Positions 14,459 through 21,140 of a stretch of 23,810 nucleotides of DNA are shown piece by piece. Both the position numbers and the translations under genes were made by a program. The notes beneath the pieces are model-generated. The model saw only the letters and a list, made by a program, of their open reading frames with translations. It made no database searches and had not been told where the DNA came from. Location of the stretch: assembly GCA_016710365.1 (NCBI GenBank), contig JADJVW010000048.1, positions 1-23,810 on the forward strand, given 5' to 3'. Origin of the DNA: Candidatus Caldilinea saccharophila. GTDB lineage: Bacteria > Chloroflexota > Anaerolineae > Caldilineales > Caldilineaceae. Numbering within the stretch: the stretch's first letter is position 1; every line of letters begins with the position of its first letter.

Positions 14459-16658
14459 TCAGCTTCTGAATTCGCTTTTGTTGTCAGCCCATACGACCTC
14501 GGCCAGCCCGGCCTGCGCCGCCTGCGTCTCGGCCGCATCGCAGCCTTTGACAGCCAATGCCTCGATGTAGAAGTGGCGCGCCTGCGCCCACGCTTGCTCG
14601 GCGCAAGCGACATGCCCTAACTCCAGAAAAACGACGGCCAGCAGATTGGAATGGGTGATGTCCGGTTGGGCGCAGGCGCGCAGCGCTTCCTCCAGTCGCT
14701 GCCGCTGCGGCAAGCTGCCCGGAAAGTCGCGCGCCGCGCGCCAATGTCACCAGGCTGCGGATGTGCAATTTATGTTCGCCGGTCTCCAACGCCACGGCCA
14801 GACCATGCCGGCAGTGCTCACTCGCCAGCGTAAGCAGGCCAGCGTCGAGTTCGATCTCGCCAAGCCTCCATGCACCGTAGGCCACTCCCATCTGATCTTC
14901 AAAGCGCTGGCTGAGCGCCAGTGCATTTTGCGCGCTGCTCAGCGCCTGCTCGTTCTCCCCGCGCAGTTGCATGAGGGTGGCGATCTCGCGCAAATTGCGC
15001 GTCTTGAAACGCTGTTCTCCCATCTCATCGCAGAGCGCATTGGCCGCCTCGCTGTGTGTCCAGGCCGTTGCGTGGTCACCCATGAGCCGTGCGGTGACGC
15101 CCAGCATGTGGTGCATTTGCATCTGCCAGAAGCGCGTGCCAATCTCGGCCCGATAGGGGTAGCATGGAAACGTATTGGTCTGCAAAAAGGCCAGCAATTC
15201 GCGCGCTGACGTATGCGCGACCGCAAAGTTCCCCCATTCGAGGCGGAGGCAGGTCGTGGCCCATCGCACGAGAAAGTCCTGTTCCACCCAGCGCGCGTCG
15301 CGGATCGCACCATCCAACACCGCCCGCGCTTCGTCCACGCACTCCTGTACGCGTGCCAGCCACCCCAAATGCACCAGCAGCGTCTGTTCGATGTAGAGGA
15401 TAATCGCCAACAGCAGCGCCGTCTCCTGGCGCGCAGTTGCATCGCCACCAGCGTGCTGCCAGCGGGTGCGCAGCGCGTTGGCGGCGCGCTCAAAAAAGGG
15501 CAGCATCGCGCTGTACCAGCCCATCATCTCGGCAAAGAAAAAGAGGCCGATCATCATCTGGCGGGTGGCGGAAAATTCACCCTGGTCGATGGCCCACATC
15601 CAGGCTGCTTCCAGGTTGCCGAAGTCCGCGCTAAATCGCGCCATTGGCTCGCGCTGCCAGTTGAGCGCTTGCTCCTCGGCGCCGGTCAGATCGGCATAGT
15701 AGGCGCAGTGGCGGCGGTGCACGGCCATGACAGGCTCGCCCGTCTCCAACTCGTGCTCTTCGCAGAGCTTTTCCACGCAGTATTGACGCACCAACTCGTG
15801 CAACGAAAACCGCTGATTGGCGACGCGCACCCAGGAGCTATCCACCAGGCTTTCCAGCTCGATTGGGGTTGCGCCGGTGACCGCAGCGGCTGCGCATGTC
15901 CAGCCGCCGCGAAAAACGGCAAGCTGACGCAGCAAACCGCGCGCATGGGTATCGAGCAGACGCCAAGAATGGTCGAAGACGGCGGGCATACTGCGGTGGC
16001 GCGGCGGGATATTGCGCAGCGTCGTGGTGAAGAGTTGCAGCCGGCTACGCACCGCAGCCGTGATCTCAGCCAACGAGAGGCTGCGCACCCAGGCCGCCGC
16101 TAACTCGATGCCCAACGGCATCCCATCCAGCAGGCGGCAGATATCGGCGATCTGCTGCAACTCGGCGGGCGTGGGCTGAAAGCTCGGGTCGAGTCGCTCT
16201 ATCCGTTGCAGAAACAATTGTATGCTGGCGAAGCTGGTCAATTCTTCCTGCTCGTTGTGCTTCAGTGAGTCTTCAGCGAGCGTGCCGGTGGCCGGCGGCG
16301 TTGCCAGCCCGCCGAGCGGCAGCAGCCATTCTTCTGCAAGATGCAGCCGGACGCGGAGGTGACCAACAGCTTGAGCGCGGGCGACGTTCAGCAGCACCGG
16401 CAGGAATTCGGCGCCGGCTAGCAGATGCTCGAAGTTGTCGAGCACCAGCAATGCCTGGCATCTGCGCAGGTGTTCCAGGAGTCGAGCGACTGCGCTGTCG
16501 GGACTGGCCGGCGGCAATCCGAATTCGCGCAGGATGGCGCCGGCGATCTGGTCCGGCGCGTGAAGCGGCGCCAGATCGACAAACCAGACGCCGTCGGCAA
16601 AGTGCTTGTCCAAGTCGCCCGCCGCCTGAATGGCCAAGCGGCTCTTGCCCATGCCGCC
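14459..16658 (-). pseudogene. STAND ATPase/TPR regulator (NB-ARC type), 5'-truncated and frameshifted
   Basis: Remnant of a large signalling ATPase. The minus-strand frame enters at the P-loop (GGMGKSRLAIQAA), so the N-terminal effector or DNA-binding part is missing. It continues with Walker B ALLVLDNFEHL (about 67-77), GMPLGIELAAAW (about 177-188), a winged helix (HRSMPAVFDHSWRLLD) and a long TPR-like helical region. One extra G near 14718-14720 shifts the frame; removing it joins LARGARLSG to LPQRQRLEEALRACAQP and extends the protein to 14459. A further pair of compensating deletions (about 16355 and 16376) replaces the expected LKLLVTSR with QAVGHLR. An uncorrected reading gives an open frame 14484-16652. 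The loss of the N-terminus coincides with the sialidase junction at about 16658. Confidence 0.8.
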
Positions 16659-16675
16659 CGGCCAACTACGGCATG
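16650..16675. other. Rearrangement (or chimera) junction between two 5'-truncated genes
   Basis: CATGCCG (16650-16656) and CGGCATG (16669-16675) are perfect 7-bp inverted repeats. Leftward, the minus strand reads the P-loop of a STAND ATPase; rightward, the plus strand reads the interior of a sialidase-like protein. Neither gene has its own start, promoter or ribosome-binding site here. Confidence 0.65.
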
Positions 16676-17710
16676 TGGGTCTGGGATGATGAAATCGTCG
16701 TCAGCTTCACCCAGTGCACCCACCAGGCCGATGCCGGATTCCACGCACGCACACCCGAACTGCCAGCGTACCCGCTGCAATCGCGCAGCCTGGATGGCGG
16801 GCGCACCTGGCAGACGATGCCGACGCCTGCGCCGTCGCCCGGCCAGCGTGGCTTTTCCGCCGACGAGCACATGATTCCCGACCTGCGGGTCGCCACGGCG
16901 ATCGAGCTCGGTAGAGAGCCGCTGCCCAGGCCGTGTCCGGGCGGCATCGATTTCGCCCACCCGGACTTTGCGCTGATGTGTGCGCGCACGGGTCTGGGTA
17001 CGGGTACGCAGGCCTGGTTCTACACCTCCTACGACCGCGCTCACACTTGGCAGGGGCCGTATGCGCTGCCCAGGTTCGGCCAGCCGGGGATCGAAGCGCG
17101 CACCGACTGTCTCGTGAATTCGTCCAGCGACTGCATGCTTTTCCTGACCGCCTCGCGCGACAATGGCGACGAGGGCGCCGGGGTCTTTTTGGCACGCACC
17201 ACGGATGCGGGGGCCACATTTAAGTTTGTAGCGTGGGTGGCGAGGTCGCCAGAAAATTACCTGCTCATGCCCTCCAGCGTACGCGTGGATGCAACCACCC
17301 TCGTGACTGCCATCCGCTGCAACGCGATACGTGACAGGTTTGAAGCGGACTCATCGTGGATCGACCTGTACCAATCGACCGACAACGGCGCCACGTGGCG
17401 CTATCTCAACCGCCCGGTCTCAAAAGCTGGTGCTGTTGGCAACCCTCCGGCCCTGCTCAAGCTGCGCGATGGCCGGCTCTGCCTGACCTATGGCTATCGC
17501 GCCGCGCCCTTTGGCATCCGCGCCCGGGTGAGCGAAGATGGCGGCGCAACGTGGGGATCCGTCATCCATCTGCGCGACGATGGAGGCTGCTCTGACCTGG
17601 GATACCCGCGCACGATCCAGCGCCGCGACGGAACAATTGTCACCACCTACTACTTCAACGAGCAGCCCGCCACAGAGCGGTATATTGCTACTACACTGTG
17701 GTGGGTGTGA
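16661..17710 (+). CDS. Sialidase-like BNR/Asp-box beta-propeller protein, 5'-truncated
   Basis: A glycosidase-like protein of the sialidase fold. Homologous sequence begins at ANYGMWVWDDEIVVSF (16661) and runs 349 residues to 17710. Asp-box motifs (S-x-D-x-G-x-T-W) appear as SLDGGRTW (residues 43-50 of the fragment), SYDRAHTW, TTDAGATF, STDNGATW and SEDGGATW, one per propeller blade. The end, ERYIATTLWWV, looks complete. The frame is open upstream to 16265, but that part is the antisense of the STAND gene. The true N-terminus is missing; it would normally carry the first strand and, if secreted, a signal peptide. The first ATG is 16673. No promoter or ribosome site is visible, so it is probably not expressed. 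Sialic-acid specificity cannot be claimed from Asp boxes alone. Confidence 0.82.
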   Translation, partial: ANYGMWVWDDEIVVSFTQCTHQADAGFHARTPELPAYPLQSRSLDGGRTWQTMPTPAPSPGQRGFSADEHMIPDLRVATAIELGREPLPRPCPGGIDFAHPDFALMCARTGLGTGTQAWFYTSYDRAHTWQGPYALPRFGQPGIEARTDCLVNSSSDCMLFLTASRDNGDEGAGVFLARTTDAGATFKFVAWVARSPENYLLMPSSVRVDATTLVTAIRCNAIRDRFEADSSWIDLYQSTDNGATWRYLNRPVSKAGAVGNPPALLKLRDGRLCLTYGYRAAPFGIRARVSEDGGATWGSVIHLRDDGGCSDLGYPRTIQRRDGTIVTTYYFNEQPATERYIATTLWWV

Positions 17711-18027
17711 CGATCTATATCGCTGCTTCTTGGCGATAGCGAACTTCTCAGATTCACGCCTCGCTTCGCCAGCCGGTCCTTCAATTCAGCGCCTGTCACC
17801 CAACTTTGGTGAGTTTCATTGAGAACTTCGATGCGCTGGGCTTCCACGAGCGCCTCAAGCACGCTTAGCCGTTGCGCACTGCGATTCCACTCGTCTGGGG
17901 AAATCAGGACGGCTTTGGGCGTGGCCTTGCTGAGAACAACGACTGGCCCCTTTTCCGCCATCGCAAAGGCTGCATTGGTGTTGGCCTTCAAATCGCCCGC
18001 TGCGATGGTTTGATAAAGTTTATGCAT
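17650..18027 (-). CDS. Phd/YefM-family antitoxin, orphan, with unusual C-terminal extension
   Basis: A type II antitoxin-like protein. ATG 18027 gives MHKLYQTIAAGDLKANTNA, then GPVVVLSKATPKAVLISPDEWN, the standard Phd/YefM core (about 1-50), then a helical tail (SVLEALVEAQRI, TGAELKDRLAKRGV) that would normally finish near residue 90-95. Here it continues to 125 residues, and the last 20 codons are antisense to the sialidase 3' end, so the extension is probably not native. No toxin gene follows. The frame is open upstream to 18183, but that is ISL3 sequence. The left end of the IS is only 7 nt before the ATG, so the native ribosome site and promoter have been cut off. GGAAGAA in the IS end, 9 nt before the ATG, could substitute. 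Confidence 0.78.
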   Translation of the reverse strand: MHKLYQTIAAGDLKANTNAAFAMAEKGPVVVLSKATPKAVLISPDEWNRSAQRLSVLEALVEAQRIEVLNETHQSWVTGAELKDRLAKRGVNLRSSLSPRSSDIDRHTHHSVVAIYRSVAGCSLK

Positions 18028-18034
18028 ATATGGC

Positions 18035-18056
18035 GGTTCTTCCGGAATCCATGTGG
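18035..18056. repeat. Left terminal inverted repeat of the ISL3 element
   Basis: It begins GGTTCTTCCGGAATCCATGT and differs from the right repeat by one base (C at 18049). It lies 7 nt upstream of the orphan antitoxin start codon. Confidence 0.85.
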
Positions 18057-18115
18057 CGCCGCACAGAAACGAATTGATGTAAACTTGGTGGCTATGCGTC
18101 GGAAAGGAGGACGAC

Positions 18116-19416
18116 ATGGCGACCCAGATACAAGCGACAATCGAAATACCACTCGACATACCGGATGTGGAAGTACTGCGCACAGAGATTCATCCCGATG
18201 GCAAGCTGCTGATTTGGGTGGAGAGTCAAGTGGAGAGCGTGCGCTGCGGACTTTGTGGCAGAGAGGTGCGAGCGACGTTTGGACATGGTCAAGAGATTCA
18301 GTTGCGTCACCTGCCTGTGTTGGGAATGGAGACGTACATCTGTATGAGGCCGCGGCGAGGGCGCTGTGTTGAGTGCGAGACGGAGCCAACGACGACGCAG
18401 GTGTTGGCGTGGTATGACCAACGCAGTCCACATACGAAGGTCTATGACCGCTATCTGCTGAAGCAACTGGTGAACAGCACGATTGAAGATGTGAGTCTCT
18501 CCGAGAATGTTGGCTACGACGCCATTGTCAGTGCGCTCAACCGCCAGATTGACGCCAAGGTGGACTGGGAGCAGGTTGACGATTTGAGTACGGTTGGCAT
18601 CGACGAAGTCGCCATGAGCAAAGGTCGCAAGAACTATGCTGCCATCATCACAGCTCGCCAGAAGGACGGCAAGGTGCGCATTCTGGCCGTGCTGCCAGAT
18701 CGAAAAAAACGACTGTGAGTGCCTTTCTGAACGACATCCCGTCACGCTTGCGCCCAACCATCCGTTCCTTCACCACTGATATGTGGGAAGGGTATTTGAA
18801 TGCGGTTGAGGCGTATATTGCCGAACATGACGATGTCACCGCACGTTTGGTGGTTGACCGCTTCCATGTTGCCCAGCCATACCGCAATGACTTTGACGAC
18901 CTGCGCAAGCAGGAGATGAAACGGCTCAAACAGGAACTTCCCCCAGACATCTATGCTCAGAACGTCAAAGGGACACTCTGGCCGCTGCGCAAGAATCATC
19001 AAGACCTCGATGAGGAGGAGCGGCTACGGCTACGGCGCCTCTTTCAATACGCACCTCGCCTCCATCAAGCCTATACCCTGCGTGAAGAATTGACAGCCAT
19101 CTTCAATCGCGCCCAGACCATCCAAGAAGCCGAACGGCGCTTGGCATCCTGGATCAAGAAAGTTGTGCAACTGAAGGCAACCTGTTTTCGACCTTTCGTC
19201 AAGACGCTTTCGTCGCACTGGACGCTGATCATCAACTACTTCGCCGACCGTGTTACCAGTGGCTTTGTTGAAGGGCTGAACAACAAGATCCGCACCATCA
19301 CCCGCCGTTGCTACGGCATACGCAAGCCTTCCACTCTATTTCAAAGATTATGGCTTGACCTGGAAGCACGCCTCTTTTATGCAACCAAGCGGCTCTCTAC
19401 CGTGTCAACCACATGA
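18116..19416 (+). CDS. ISL3-family transposase, split by a -1 shift at an A7 run
   Basis: DDE transposase of about 433 residues when joined, normal for ISL3. ATG 18116 follows AAAGGAGG by 5 nt. The N-terminal zinc-ribbon (CGLC and CVEC pairs, about residues 43-85) is followed by the catalytic domain with D in VGIDEVAMSKG, D in VVDRFHVAQ and E in GFVEGLNNKIRTI. In frame 0 translation stops at 18718 after DRKKRL (200 residues). The second half is in the -1 frame, open through the overlap with a possible GTG start at 18715, and ends at 19416. Slipping one base back on AAAAAAA (18703-18709) yields DRKKTTVSAFLNDIPSRL, which is the expected continuous protein. It may be programmed slippage or a one-base deletion. 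Confidence 0.92.
18703..18709 (+). promoter_or_regulatory. A7 slippery run in the transposase gene
   Basis: Seven A are read as A-AAA-AAA in frame 0, a classical -1 slip site, seven bases before the frame-0 TGA. Slipping joins both transposase halves. I did not find an obvious downstream stem-loop. Confidence 0.45.
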
Positions 19417-19430
19417 ATTCCGGAAGAACC
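19409..19430. repeat. Right terminal inverted repeat of the ISL3 element
   Basis: CCACATGAATTCCGGAAGAA and two further bases, complementary to the left end with one mismatch. It contains the transposase TGA (19414-19416). Confidence 0.85.
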
Positions 19431-20787
19431 ATCGCAGCGACCCTGATAGCCCGACCACCCGCGTCCTTGTGGTCAAGTTCCTGAGCAGAAGCGACGCTCC
19501 GAATCCCGACCCGGTCATTGTGATTCCCGGTGGTCCCGGTTCGTCCGGCCCTACCTACTCGTGGTTCGTGGCTGCGCTGCCATTTGGCGCGGCGATGCGC
19601 CAGATCGCGATGTCTATCTGCTAGAGACACGCGGCGCCATGTCTTCGCAACCGGCCTTCTACTGCCCGGAAGCGGAAGCCGAAATTGCTGACTTCGTGGG
19701 CAAGACCATGGCTGAAGAAGCGTCTTGGACCAATGATGCGTACCGGGCATGCCATGATCGTTTGGTGGCGGAAGGCGCCAACCTGTCGAACTACGGCTTT
19801 CTCGACATCGCCGGCGATGTGGTCGACCTGCATACGGCGCTGGGTGTCGATGAGATCAATGTCTACGGCGTCTCCTATGGCACAACGCCGGCCATGATGT
19901 TGATGCGCGATCAGCCCGAAGGCATACGCAGCGTGATCCTGGACTCGATCATTCCGCCCGATGTCGCCTATCTTGAAACCGTATTGGGCAGCCTGACGAT
20001 GGCTCTGGACAACGTGTTCGCCGCCTGCCAGGCCGATCCAGCCTGCGATGCCGCCTATCCCGATCGGGCAACCGTTTTCGCCGACGTGTTGGCCCAGTTG
20101 CGGGAAGAACCGGTGGCTGTCACGGTGACCGATGACGCCGGGCAGGAGCACGCCGTAACCGTAGATGACGTCAAGATGGCCCACTTCGTCTACGACAACA
20201 TCTTCATCGGCGACGGCTACACCACGCTGCCGGCCAGTATCTACGCCGCCAGCGAGGGCAATCTACAGGCCCCAGCGACGACATGGCTCGGCTATGTCGG
20301 CGGGCAACATGCGCCAGTCGTAGCGGAGAATGGCTCCGGGGCCAAGGGGATGACCTATTCGGCCATGTGTCTGCATGAAGGCAGCATCACCGATCTGGCC
20401 AAGGCCACGGCTGTCTACGATGGCGTCGACACATTGCCCTCGCTACGCGACTGGGGCGTCACGCATATGCTCGGCGAATGGTTGGCGCCCTGCGAATACT
20501 GGGCGGTGACCCCGCCGGAGCCGAACACCGCCATCGAGCCGGTGGAGAGCGATCTGCCGACCTTGACGCTCGGCGGCATCTTTGATGAGCAGGCGCCGCC
20601 TCGCATTAGCCAAGCGGCGGTTGAGCGGCTATCGCACAGCTTCGACTACGAACTGCCAGCCGGCCACGCCCTGCTGTTCGTGGACTGCGGCGTCGATCTG
20701 ATGGCCGAGTTCCTGGCCGATCCGGCGCAGGAGCCGGATGCAAGCTGCATTGACGCGATGGCGATGAACTGGGTGTTGCCGGAATAG
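19431..20787 (+). pseudogene. TAP-type alpha/beta hydrolase (proline-iminopeptidase-like), 5' end lost at the IS, frameshifted
   Basis: A serine hydrolase of the prolyl aminopeptidase/TAP group, probably secreted when intact, judging by many cysteines (FYCPE, YRACHD, AACQADPACD, SAMCLH, LAPCEYW, VDCGVD). Reading resumes right after the IS as HRSDPDSPTTRVLVVKF and reaches the oxyanion loop PGGPGSSG. The frame then breaks at about 19600: adding one C to GCGCCAGAT links FGAAMRP to DRDVYLLETRG. The main frame continues with the nucleophile in GVSYGT (serine codon 19873-19875), aspartate in GGIFDEQ (20584-20586) and histidine in PAGHALLF (20665-20667), so the catalytic triad is present. The first part of the gene, including any signal peptide, is absent, and the DNA left of the IS is unrelated. 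An uncorrected open frame is 19561-20787. Confidence 0.85.
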
Positions 20788-20804
20788 CGGAGGATGTCCA
20801 ACAA

Positions 20805-20846
20805 CGCGACTATGGCGGCTGCATTCGTGCAGCCGCCATAGTCGCG
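20805..20846. terminator. Perfect 19-bp hairpin with TTCG loop
   Basis: The 19 nt at 20805-20823 (CGCGACTATGGCGGCTGCA) are exactly complementary to 20828-20846 around a TTCG tetraloop. It starts 17 nt after the hydrolase stop, where a terminator is expected. No T-tract follows, so it may instead protect the 3' end, act in both directions, or be part of a dispersed repeat. Confidence 0.55.
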
Positions 20847-20887
20847 CAAGGCGCAGTGGGTGTTCAGAAACAAGTGGGCACTGTCAC

Positions 20888-20916
20888 CTTCCAGGAAGCT
20901 GCCAGCTTCCTGGAAG
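20888..20916. repeat. 29-nt palindrome made of nested CTTCC/GGAAG units
   Basis: CTTCCAGGAAGCTG (20888-20901) and CAGCTTCCTGGAAG (20903-20916) are perfect inverted copies around one C. Each arm contains a smaller palindrome (CTTCCaGGAAG, CTTCCtGGAAG), so two alternative structures are possible. It looks like an intergenic repeat unit. Confidence 0.55.
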
Positions 20917-21140
20917 ATCAGGCGGCATCAATGACAGCCGCAACGTCATCGACCAGACCGGCGCAGTTGGCTGATGTTGCCGCATCACCGCGTCCGAAAC
21001 GACCAAGTTCCGTATCTGAACTGTCGACGTTGTGGTCGTCCCGATGCCACTATGGCACATCCAAGAAGGCCGCGTTGGCGTACGTTATCAAAATTCTGGT
21101 ACGGGTATTTTTCTGTGGTTTGGACAGGCCCGGCGCCTTC

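Larger units (their letters stand above)
18035..19430 (+). mobile_element. ISL3-family insertion sequence, complete (1,396 bp)
   Basis: Terminal inverted repeats starting GGTTCTTCCGGAAT bound a single transposase gene. The left repeat (18035-18056) and right repeat (19409-19430) match at 21 of 22 positions, and the ends begin with GG as usual for ISL3. The transposase stop codon lies in the right repeat. The 8-nt flanks differ (TATATGGC on the left, ATCGCAGC on the right), so the 8-bp target duplication expected for this family is absent. The sequences on either side belong to different genes. Confidence 0.88.
20788..21140. other. Intergenic stretch without a recognisable gene
   Basis: 353 nt between two convergent genes. 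It holds two palindromes (20805-20846 and 20888-20916). A plus-strand open frame (20856-21188) has no family character. On the minus strand, an open stretch of 40-odd codons just before 20929 ends in GLVDDVAAVIDAA-stop and could be the tail of a decayed gene, but I do not recognise it. Confidence 0.5.

Noticed and set aside
16265..16660. N-terminal extension of the sialidase frame upstream of 16661
   Set aside because: This part is antisense to the STAND ATPase and is Arg/Ala/Pro-rich with no sialidase character; the frame is open by chance across the junction.
18027..18183. Longer start for the orphan antitoxin at 18183
   Set aside because: The extra 52 codons lie in the ISL3 left end and the transposase 5' region; Phd/YefM similarity begins at the ATG at 18027.
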